A stretch of 6,418 bases of DNA from Pontimonas sp. (GTDB lineage: Bacteria; Actinomycetota; Actinomycetes; Actinomycetales; Microbacteriaceae): positions 1 to 6,418 of the forward strand of contig JAIOWV010000070.1 of NCBI GenBank assembly GCA_021741945.1. Reading direction: 5' to 3'. The notes under the pieces were generated by a model, which saw nothing but the letters and a program-made list of their open reading frames with translations, was not told the origin of the DNA and ran no database searches. Below are positions 1-5,071 of the stretch, one piece after another (the stretch's first letter is position 1; the number at the start of each line of letters is the position of its first letter). The position numbers and the translations under genes were made by a program.

Positions 1-70
1 GAAGAAACGCGCTGATAAGAAGAGATATAAATCGTCGCGAGTGTATCACGCAGCCCTTCGCGGACTCTGG

Positions 71-436
71 CTAATTCACCAGCCACAGAGCGACTGCGCT
101 GTATGCCACAAGCGCCGCCCCGACGCTTCCGGCTACGTGCGCGAGGCCCCGTCCTACCCGCGAGCGCAGTGGGGGTGCACCCGGCACCGGAAGCAGGTGT
201 ACGACCATTGTCGAGAGAGTCGTCAGACTGCCGCAGAACCCGGCGAGGAGAGCCGCGGTGGTGAACGAATCGGGCAGCGCAAACAGAGCGCCGGCGAGGG
301 CAGAGCCCACAATGTTTGCCACCAGAATGCCCAGGTATGCCTTGCCGGAGCTACTAGCCCAGGCCTGAATTCCATAGCGCGCTAGGGCCCCTAGTGATCC
401 CAAGGCGACACTGAGGAGCAGAAGCTCAGCGTTCAT
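71..436 (-). CDS. crcB: CrcB/Fluc fluoride channel subunit (second gene of the pair)
   Basis: Small integral membrane protein of 121 residues, the usual length for the CrcB/Fluc family, which lets fluoride leave the cytoplasm through a dimeric channel. Visible family motifs: a TM1 motif with GALARY (residues 16-21), the TM2 segment with the conserved Asn (VANIVG, N41), and the TM3 break GFCGSLTTLST (66-76). Four hydrophobic segments fit the family topology. The ATG at 436 overlaps the stop of the upstream crcB (bases 433-436, ATGA), which implies translational coupling and a heterodimer. An in-frame extension upstream to 688 is only a shadow of the neighbouring gene. Oddity: the family motif TTFSTF reads TTLSTM here, so both Phe-box phenylalanines are replaced (L74, M77). 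The family call is secure; fluoride transport by this pair is inferred from the family. Confidence 0.93.
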   Translation of the reverse strand: MNAELLLLSVALGSLGALARYGIQAWASSSGKAYLGILVANIVGSALAGALFALPDSFTTAALLAGFCGSLTTLSTMVVHLLPVPGAPPLRSRVGRGLAHVAGSVGAALVAYSAVALWLVN

Positions 437-792
437 GAGAGCCTCCGTCCGACCAGGTAGCCGATCCAGGCCGATGCGATTGCGAGCGCCACCGTGGCGA
501 GTACGTATGCCGCGCCCAGTGCAGGAAGGGCAACCGCGATGACGGCCACGCCAGACATGGTTGTGTACGAACCGAGGACGCCGACCGTGAGCCCGTCGCG
601 AAGAGCGCGTGAGAGGCCAGGTAACCCGTGGCCCATCACGAGCCCAAGCCCCAAGGACCCCAGAACGTTCACCCCGAGCGTTGCCCACTCATGGCCGCCG
701 GGAAGCTCGGCCATCGCAAGGTCAGCGCCGATACGACCGAGCGTGCCAAGCGCGCCGCCGAGCGCAACCGCAACAATGGGCCAGAGCTTCAC
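433..792 (-). CDS. crcB: CrcB/Fluc fluoride channel subunit (first gene of the pair)
   Basis: A 119-residue, four-helix membrane protein of the CrcB/Fluc family and promoter-proximal partner of the crcB gene that follows it. Seen in the sequence: the TM1 glycine-rich motif GGALGTLGR (12-20) with the conserved Arg, the TM2 motif GVNVLGS (40-46) with conserved Asn N42, and a degenerate TM3 break GVLGSYTTMSG (71-81). The start is GTG at 792. There is no Shine-Dalgarno sequence, but a TAACCT hexamer lies exactly 6 nt upstream, which suggests a leaderless mRNA. It overlaps the next crcB by 4 bp. Paired short crcB genes are known from Gram-positive bacteria to form heterodimers, often with one working and one vestigial pore. 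This subunit is the more diverged: TTFSTF is replaced by TTMSGV, losing both Phe-box residues and the second Thr. Confidence 0.92.
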   Translation of the reverse strand: MKLWPIVAVALGGALGTLGRIGADLAMAELPGGHEWATLGVNVLGSLGLGLVMGHGLPGLSRALRDGLTVGVLGSYTTMSGVAVIAVALPALGAAYVLATVALAIASAWIGYLVGRRLS

Positions 793-798
793 AGTCTG

Positions 799-804
799 AG
801 GTTA
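799..804 (-). promoter_or_regulatory. Probable -10 element of the crcB pair (leaderless)
   Basis: Read on the minus strand this is TAACCT, followed by 6 nt (cagact) and then the GTG start at 792. That spacing puts the transcription start on or next to the start codon. No convincing -35 was found. The -10/GTG geometry is the same as for two other genes in the window (-10 elements at 823-828 and 2079-2084), which raises confidence above a single hexamer match. Confidence 0.55.
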
Positions 805-822
805 GTGCGCAACTAGCACTCC

Positions 823-828
823 TAGACT
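823..828 (+). promoter_or_regulatory. Probable -10 element of the exported-protein gene (leaderless)
   Basis: TAGACT followed by 6 nt (gaggcg) and the GTG start at 835. The GAGG at 829-832 is only 2 nt from the start codon, too close to work as a normal ribosome binding site, so leaderless expression fits better. A -35 at normal spacing would fall on 800-805, on top of the divergent crcB -10 element. Confidence 0.55.
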
Positions 829-834
829 GAGGCG

Positions 835-1482
835 GTGGCTGAGAATAAACGACCGATACTGCGCCGTGTTCTCTGGTCCTCAGCGGGAGTGCTCCTCGTC
901 ACCGGAGGTTTTGTGGCGTGGCTGGTCGCCCCGATCGTGATGGCGGAGCCTCAAGGGCTCTCTGGCCAGGAGTTGGTTGTTGAGGGGTACCCGAGCTCGG
1001 TTGAGGCGACCGGGGACGATGGTCGCACCAGGGTGCTCAGCGCAACGCTCCAAAACGCGGATGATCGGGGGCTGGATCGCGTGATTGCGGGTGATCGAAT
1101 CATCGTCGAGGGATCTGGTTACAACCCAGCCTCAGGAATCTACGTCGCCATCTGTGCTGTGCCCGAAGCCCTGAACGAGAAGCCAGGACCCTGCTTAGGG
1201 GGTGTTCCCTCCACCACTCCTGGCGAGATGAGCGAAGAGGGTGCAATCGAATACGCCCCCTCCAATTGGATTAACGACCAGTGGGCGTGGCGCTTGTTTG
1301 GAGCGAGGAGCTTTGATGACGCAGAGCAAGGAACCTTCACCGCGTACATCGAGGTGCCAGGTTTTGCGGACGAGAACGTTGACTGCCGAGAACGCGTGTG
1401 TGGTCTGTACACGAGAAACGATCACACCGCTCTCGATGATCGCGTTCAGGACGTTTACTTGCCGATTGACTTCGTGGGGTAG
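835..1482 (+). CDS. Exported protein with neocarzinostatin-like Ig fold (function unknown)
   Basis: A 215-residue protein exported by an N-terminal signal: basic KRPILRR (5-11), a hydrophobic stretch (12-34) and a VMA signal peptidase I site with probable cleavage after A37. The mature part has only four cysteines, C107, C120, C184 and C189. The segments VEGSGYNPASGIYVAIC (91-107), VDCRERVCGLYTRNDH (182-197) and the terminal DVYLPIDF (206-213) match the layout of the neocarzinostatin family: a YVAxC strand, a second disulfide with cysteines five residues apart, and a final beta strand ending in xF. Domains of this kind occur in secreted or surface proteins of many actinobacteria and do not imply an enediyne antibiotic. 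No lipobox, LPxTG or C-terminal membrane anchor is present, so it is either released or held by the uncleaved signal helix. It is divergent from crcB and overlaps yczE tail-to-tail. Family assignment is from memory of motifs; function unknown. Confidence 0.8.
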   Translation: MAENKRPILRRVLWSSAGVLLVTGGFVAWLVAPIVMAEPQGLSGQELVVEGYPSSVEATGDDGRTRVLSATLQNADDRGLDRVIAGDRIIVEGSGYNPASGIYVAICAVPEALNEKPGPCLGGVPSTTPGEMSEEGAIEYAPSNWINDQWAWRLFGARSFDDAEQGTFTAYIEVPGFADENVDCRERVCGLYTRNDHTALDDRVQDVYLPIDFVG

Positions 1483-2072
1483 TCGGGCACTCGAAACACC
1501 AAGATCGATCGCTGCGCAAGCGTCCCGATGCTGAGGGCGAAAATCACGGTACCCACTCCGAAGCTGCCACCGAGTAGCCAGCCGATAATCAGCACAGTCA
1601 CCTCGACGCAGGTCCGCACAATCCACATCGGCCAGCCAAATCTGGCGTTGAACCCCACCATGAGGCCATCGCGTGGCCCTGGGCCATAACGGGCGCCTAT
1701 ATAGAGGCCACTGGCGATTCCCATCATGAGCAACCCGGCAGCAAAGAGGAACCCCCGCTGGACAAGCGACTCCGGGGTGTCAACTAGCACCAACCCGACC
1801 TCCATCGCTGGGCCAATAAGGAGGACGTTGAGGATGGTCCCAAACCCGGGCTTCTGTCGCAGTGGAATCCAGATGAGCAACACAATTGCGCCGGTGACGA
1901 GGATGATCCAGCCAAAGCCAAAGCCCCATGTGAGGTGGATGCCCTCGGCAAACACTGTCCAAGGGTCCACTCCCAAGCCCGAGCGCAACATCATGGCGGC
2001 CGCGAAACCAAACAGAAAGAGACCTGCGAAGAGTTGCCCCCAGCGCCTGATGTAGTAAAGGGCGCGGGGCAC
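1455..2072 (-). CDS. YczE/YitT-like integral membrane protein (COG2364 type)
   Basis: A 205-residue membrane protein with about five hydrophobic segments. It carries motifs typical of the YczE group: GLGVDPW (32-38), PGFGTILNVLLIGP (75-88), GPGPRDGLMVG (130-140), an RT pair in the following helix (153-154) and GVGTVIFALSIG (172-183). No substrate or reaction is established for the family; proteins of this sort are generally annotated as membrane proteins or putative transporters. The GTG start at 2072 has no Shine-Dalgarno sequence but has TAGGGT exactly 6 nt upstream, again suggesting a leaderless transcript. Its last nine codons and stop (ending DYPTKSIGK) lie inside the 3' end of the convergent exported-protein gene. 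It stands alone as a transcription unit, so context gives no hint of its job. Family call fairly sure; function unknown. Confidence 0.85.
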   Translation of the reverse strand: MPRALYYIRRWGQLFAGLFLFGFAAAMMLRSGLGVDPWTVFAEGIHLTWGFGFGWIILVTGAIVLLIWIPLRQKPGFGTILNVLLIGPAMEVGLVLVDTPESLVQRGFLFAAGLLMMGIASGLYIGARYGPGPRDGLMVGFNARFGWPMWIVRTCVEVTVLIIGWLLGGSFGVGTVIFALSIGTLAQRSILVFRVPDYPTKSIGK

Positions 2073-2078
2073 ACCCCT

Positions 2079-2084
2079 ACCCTA
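2079..2084 (-). promoter_or_regulatory. Probable -10 element of the YczE-type gene (leaderless)
   Basis: On the minus strand the sequence reads TAGGGT, then 6 nt (aggggt), then the GTG start at 2072. This is the third case in the window of a TANNNT hexamer placed exactly 6 nt before a GTG. No clear -35 is visible. Confidence 0.5.
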
Positions 2085-2150
2085 AACCTCCTTCACCTGC
2101 TACCGTTGACGCTGGAACAAGAGTTAGTGCCGCTGTAGGCAGTCCTCGAG

Positions 2151-2180
2151 GGCCATCGCCTCACAATCGTGAGAGCGGCC
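2151..2180 (+). other. Imperfect inverted repeat / hairpin upstream of the helicase gene
   Basis: Arms GGC (2151-2153), CGC (2157-2159) and CTCAC (2160-2164) pair with GTGAG (2169-2173), GCG (2175-2177) and GCC (2178-2180). The loop is AATC, with a CAT bulge on the left and a single A bulge on the right: 11 base pairs in all. The core CTCAC-AATC-GTGAG is perfect. No T run follows, so it is not a classical terminator. It could be a leader RNA structure, if transcription starts upstream of it, or an operator beside the hexamer at 2182-2187. The pairing is seen; the role is a guess. Confidence 0.45.
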
Positions 2181-2181
2181 G

Positions 2182-2187
2182 TAATGT
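2182..2187 (+). promoter_or_regulatory. Possible -10 element for the helicase gene
   Basis: TAATGT fits TANNNT and would start transcription near 2194, giving a leader of about 90 nt before the ATG at 2284. No good -35 lies at the expected distance. TACCGT at 2101-2106 is an alternative that would give a leader of about 170 nt containing the hairpin. Confidence 0.3.
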
Positions 2188-2270
2188 GTAGACGAAACAG
2201 CCCCGGTCTGGCTAGTGGTGATCTGGGTTGGGCGTGAATGTGACGCCTCTTCTCCTCAAACAATCATCAC

Positions 2271-2275
2271 GAAAG
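2271..2275 (+). promoter_or_regulatory. Ribosome binding site supporting the helicase start at 2284
   Basis: GAAAG lies 8 nt before the ATG at 2284. The same GAAAG core precedes cysE and eamA. No comparable site stands before the in-frame GTG codons at 2215 and 2218, which favours the ATG as the true start. Confidence 0.5.
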
Positions 2276-2283
2276 CTAAACCC

Positions 2284-4104
2284 ATGCCTCAGAAAAAGCA
2301 GGCGTCTTCATGGCGCCCACCAACAAAGCGCACATCCTTCCAGGATGCTAAAAAAGCGCGTCCCCGTCCCGAGGGCTCACGCCCCGACCGCGGCGAACGC
2401 CCGGCCTCGTCCGAGCGCCCTGCTCGCGACGATCGTCCATCGCGTCCAGCGACCGGTGGTCGCCCTGCCTATGGCGACCGTCCAGCCCGTCCCGCACGGA
2501 CCTACGGTGAGCGTCCCGCCACCGGCGAGCGTGCATCGCGCCCGCAGTATGACCGTCCCCCAACGGGGGATCGTCCTGCCCGTGGTGAGCGTACCGACCG
2601 CGAACGTCCTGCCTATGGAGACCGTCCAGCCCGTCCAGCACGCACCTACGGTGAGCGTCCCGCCACCGGCGAGCGTGCATCGCGCCCCAGTCGTTTTGAT
2701 TCAGACCGACCTCGCTCAGACCGCCCTCGTTCAGACCGCTTCGCCTCTGACCGGCCAGCTGCCGATCGTCCATCCTCGGACCGCGGAGGTCGTTACGAGC
2801 GTTCCGCTGGAGAGCGACCCGGTCGTCCGGCGCGCTCGTTCGATGACCGTCCCCGCTACAGCGAGCGTCCTTCGCGCCCGGTTGTTCAGAACGTCGTTCA
2901 CGATGCGCTTGCTGCCATTCAGGTGACTGCTGATTCAGCAGAGGGCATGGAGTTTGGTGACCTCGGTCTTGGCACACGCATTGTTGAAGCCATTCGGGAA
3001 CTGGGCGCCGCAACGCCGTTTGCTCTGCAGGCTGCGACTATCCCTGTGGCACTGACTGGACGCGACGTTCTCGGACGTGGCCGCACCGGTTCTGGCAAGA
3101 CCATTGCGTTTAGTGCTCCGTTGGTGGAGCGCTTGTTGCAGATGTCAAAGAACGGCGTCAAGCGCGCCATTGGCCGCGCACCACGCGCATTGATTCTTGC
3201 CCCTACCAGGGAGCTAGCGCTTCAGATTGATCGCACGGTGCAGCCCATTGCTCGCAGCGTTGGCCTCTTCACCACTCAGGTTTATGGTGGTGTTCCCATT
3301 GGCCGTCAGATCGGTGCTCTTGAGCGCGGTGTCGACATCGTCATCGGAACTCCTGGTCGCATCGAGGACTTGATTGCCAGGCGCAAACTTGATGTTTCCC
3401 AGGTAATGATTTCTGTCGTCGACGAGGCGGATCACATGAGCGAGCTCGGATTCATTGAGCCACTTGAGCGGATCCTCTCTCAGACCTCCCCCGATGGCCA
3501 GCGGCTTTTGTTTTCCGCCACGCTCGATGCTGGAGTGTCCAACATTGTGCGTGAATTCCTGCGCGACCCTGCTGTGTTCGAAGTTGCTGGCGAAAACCAG
3601 GAATCATCAACCATTGACCACCAGGTCTGGGTTGTTGACCAGCGTGACAAGCGCGACATGGTGATTGAACTGGCCCGCAAGGGTGGCAAGACGCTGATGT
3701 TCGCCAGGACCCGCGCCTTTGCCGAAGAGCTTGCCGACATGGTGGACGACGAAGGCATTCCTGCCGTCAGCCTTCACGGTGACTTGAATCAGGCTCGTCG
3801 CCAGCGCAACCTGGACAAGCTCACCTCCGGTCGAGTCAGCGTCTTGGTTGCCACCGATGTTGCCGCGCGCGGTATTCACGTCGATGACATCGACACGGTG
3901 GTTCAGGTTGATCCCCCCGATGACCACAAGTCCTATGTTCACCGCTCCGGTCGCACCGGTCGCGCTGGCAAGAAGGGCACGGTCATCACGTTGACCACGC
4001 GCGCGCGAGCTCGCAGGTTGATGGACTTGATGAAGACTGCCGGTATTTCTGTCGAACCGCGCGAGATGCGTCCTTCAGACGTCAGGGCTTTCGAAGCCGT
4101 CTAA
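2284..4104 (+). CDS. DEAD-box ATP-dependent RNA helicase with long arginine-rich N-terminal tail
   Basis: A 606-residue helicase that uses ATP to unwind or remodel short RNA duplexes, probably in ribosome assembly, RNA turnover or cold growth (family knowledge). All core motifs are intact: Q-motif region F224 and TPFALQ (244-249), motif I GRTGSGKT (266-273, K272), PTRELA (307-312), TPGR (356-359), DEAD (380-383), SAT (411-413), TDVAARGI (524-531) and HRSGRTGRAG (553-562). Motif V is followed by His where many families have Asp; I recall this, with DPPDDHK, from actinobacterial homologs. Residues 25-200 are low-complexity, rich in Arg, Pro, Asp, Glu, Ser and Gly, with many DRP/ERPA units, and are surely disordered. 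There is no C-terminal RNA-binding domain, so the N-tail may serve that purpose. The ATG at 2284 was chosen over GTG at 2215 (23 residues longer) because of the ribosome binding site and the typical MPQKKQ start. It ends in a stop shared with eamA. Confidence 0.95.
   Translation: MPQKKQASSWRPPTKRTSFQDAKKARPRPEGSRPDRGERPASSERPARDDRPSRPATGGRPAYGDRPARPARTYGERPATGERASRPQYDRPPTGDRPARGERTDRERPAYGDRPARPARTYGERPATGERASRPSRFDSDRPRSDRPRSDRFASDRPAADRPSSDRGGRYERSAGERPGRPARSFDDRPRYSERPSRPVVQNVVHDALAAIQVTADSAEGMEFGDLGLGTRIVEAIRELGAATPFALQAATIPVALTGRDVLGRGRTGSGKTIAFSAPLVERLLQMSKNGVKRAIGRAPRALILAPTRELALQIDRTVQPIARSVGLFTTQVYGGVPIGRQIGALERGVDIVIGTPGRIEDLIARRKLDVSQVMISVVDEADHMSELGFIEPLERILSQTSPDGQRLLFSATLDAGVSNIVREFLRDPAVFEVAGENQESSTIDHQVWVVDQRDKRDMVIELARKGGKTLMFARTRAFAEELADMVDDEGIPAVSLHGDLNQARRQRNLDKLTSGRVSVLVATDVAARGIHVDDIDTVVQVDPPDDHKSYVHRSGRTGRAGKKGTVITLTTRARARRLMDLMKTAGISVEPREMRPSDVRAFEAV
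2461..2544 (+). repeat. Intragenic direct repeat, copy 1 (28 codons)
   Basis: Encodes residues 60-87 of the helicase tail, RPAYGDRPARP through ERASRP. It matches the copy at 2605-2688 at 79 of 84 bases. The 28 encoded residues are identical, and all five differences are third-position silent changes. The period is 144 nt (48 codons). Confidence 0.9.
2605..2688 (+). repeat. Intragenic direct repeat, copy 2 (28 codons)
   Basis: Encodes residues 108-135 of the helicase tail, identical at protein level to residues 60-87. The stretch from 2644 to 2687 is identical base for base to 2500-2543. Between the copies lie 20 more codons of similar but non-identical DRP/GER-rich sequence. Confidence 0.9.
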
Positions 4105-4970
4105 GCAGCCAGTAGTGCACTTGCGGCGAGCGCAAGCCCCAATCCGAACCACTGGATGAGGGCAATGCGCTCCCGCAGCACCACTGAGGCGAGCAAGATG
4201 GTTCCCGCTGGATAGAGGGCGACCAGAACTGAGACGACGCTCAAGTCACCAAGTCGCAGCCCATAGATGACGGCGATGTTCGCCGCAACATCAAATATGC
4301 CAGCGGCAATGACAATCGGCCATAGTTTCACTATTTCTGAAAGACCGGGAAGCGTGGGCGTCTTGGAGCGCGCCATGCGCGCAATCACGACCGCGCCAAT
4401 GGCCAAGAGCAGCAGCGTCGATGATGCGATGCGATTGGCAACCAGGGGAATCACTCCGGAGTCAGCTGGCGAGAGATCAATCAGAACGATGGTGAGTCCA
4501 ATAAACGTCCCGGACCCTGCGGCCATAATGAGCCCGAGAGGCCTGGGGCGCACGGCTCCTTTTTCTGGAACAAACCCGACTAGCACGACTGCAACGAGCG
4601 CCAGCGCTAAGGCAATGAAGAAGCTAGGACCACTACCCTCCCCGGAAGCTAAGCCGACGCTAACCGGAACGATGGCGGAGATGAACGCCGTTGCTGGCGA
4701 CAAAATACTCATCGGTCCAATGGCGAGACTGCCATAGAGCAAGCCGATGCCAATTGCTCCGGCCACACCTGAGGCAAATCCGTAGGACCAAGCATCCGCA
4801 CTGCTCACAGCAGGGATGAAAATCGCGGCACCCGCGATCCCGATAAGGCCGACCAAGGCGACTCCGGCGGTGACCAGGATGGTCGACGACCTTCTGGCAG
4901 CAAGGCCGCCAAAGAAGTCAGCCGCCCCGTAGGTGAGTGCCCCGAGAAGCCCGAGGGCAACGGTTAGCAA
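4101..4970 (-). CDS. EamA/DMT-superfamily transporter
   Basis: A 289-residue polytopic membrane protein with about ten hydrophobic helices in two similar halves, the standard size and layout of EamA (drug/metabolite transporter) proteins. The second half ends with the family hallmark: ALYPAGTILLASVVLRERI (251-269), then a closing helix (274-288). The first half has the matching LYGSLAIGPMSILSPATAFI segment (78-97), in which the usual Glu motif is lost. Helix 1 carries GAADFFGGLAARR (15-27), commonly seen in actinobacterial members. The substrate cannot be read from sequence; relatives export amino acids or other small metabolites. Beside cysK-cysE a link to cysteine or O-acetylserine export is imaginable but unsupported. 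The TTG at 4970 is the only start codon between the upstream in-frame stop and the first helix, with GAAAG about 8 nt before it. Confidence 0.88.
   Translation of the reverse strand: MLTVALGLLGALTYGAADFFGGLAARRSSTILVTAGVALVGLIGIAGAAIFIPAVSSADAWSYGFASGVAGAIGIGLLYGSLAIGPMSILSPATAFISAIVPVSVGLASGEGSGPSFFIALALALVAVVLVGFVPEKGAVRPRPLGLIMAAGSGTFIGLTIVLIDLSPADSGVIPLVANRIASSTLLLLAIGAVVIARMARSKTPTLPGLSEIVKLWPIVIAAGIFDVAANIAVIYGLRLGDLSVVSVLVALYPAGTILLASVVLRERIALIQWFGLGLALAASALLAA
4120..4136. other. Short perfect hairpin just past the helicase stop
   Basis: CTTGCG (4120-4125), loop GCGAG, CGCAAG (4131-4136): a 6-bp perfect stem 16 nt after the helicase stop and inside the last codons of the convergent EamA gene. 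No T run follows on either strand, so it is at best a weak pause or non-canonical terminator for the helicase mRNA. It may equally be a by-product of the Leu-Ala-rich codons. Confidence 0.25.
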
Positions 4971-4991
4971 GAATGAACTTTCATCGTTGTA

Positions 4992-4997
4992 ACAGTA
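4992..4997 (-). promoter_or_regulatory. Possible -10 element of the EamA gene
   Basis: On the minus strand this reads TACTGT. Transcription would start near 4985 and give a short leader of about 15 nt that still contains GAAAG ahead of the TTG start. No recognisable -35. Confidence 0.35.
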
Positions 4998-5032
4998 TTA
5001 CTTCCCAAGAGGCGCCCCTGGCCACAAACCAA

Positions 5033-5038
5033 TACTCT
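5033..5038 (+). promoter_or_regulatory. Possible -10 element of the cysK-cysE operon
   Basis: TACTCT fits TANNNT and would give a leader of about 27 nt that includes the strong ribosome binding site. There is no convincing -35, and no room for a T-box, SAM riboswitch or similar long leader. Confidence 0.4.
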
Positions 5039-5060
5039 TAGTCGCGTTGGCCCTGCGATA

Positions 5061-5067
5061 AAAGGAG
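5061..5067 (+). promoter_or_regulatory. Ribosome binding site of cysK
   Basis: AAAGGAG, 4 nt before the GTG start at 5072. It is the only strong Shine-Dalgarno sequence in the window, and it fixes the cysK start in contrast to the leader-poor genes upstream. Confidence 0.8.
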
Positions 5068-5071
5068 CATC

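Noticed and set aside
1..70. End of an upstream gene or a terminator for crcB
   Set aside because: Frames are open for too short a stretch to judge, no family is recognisable, and no stem followed by a T run is present on either strand.
41..385. Plus-strand 114-codon frame opposite the second crcB
   Set aside because: Its sequence is the antisense of a well-supported CrcB gene, it has no ribosome binding site, and it shows no recognisable family.
437..688. Upstream in-frame extension of the second crcB to 688
   Set aside because: It lies wholly inside the other crcB gene, encodes no CrcB-like sequence, and the ATG at 436 gives the exact family N-terminus with a 4-bp overlap.
793..834. Fluoride riboswitch ahead of crcB
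   Set aside because: Only 42 bp separate crcB from the divergent gene, and the start looks leaderless. There is no space for the riboswitch fold and no matching motif.
835..1482. Neocarzinostatin-type chromoprotein of an enediyne antibiotic cluster
   Set aside because: No polyketide synthase or resistance genes are nearby, and the fold is widespread in actinobacterial surface proteins. Only the fold is claimed.
2169..2237. Small frame GTG 2169 to TGA 2235-2237 (22 codons) as a leader peptide
   Set aside because: No ribosome binding site, an unremarkable sequence and its start inside the hairpin; there is no positive evidence of translation.
2215..2283. GTG at 2215 as the helicase start
   Set aside because: It would add 23 residues unlike helicase N-termini, with no ribosome binding site or -10 at leaderless spacing. 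ATG 2284 has GAAAG and a typical lysine-rich start.
2228..2926. Long open frames overlapping the helicase tail (plus 2228-2926 and minus 2348-3013)
   Set aside because: They are out-of-frame readings of the Arg/Pro-rich GC-rich repeats. Their products are low-complexity and they have no start signal, while the helicase frame is clearly the coding one.
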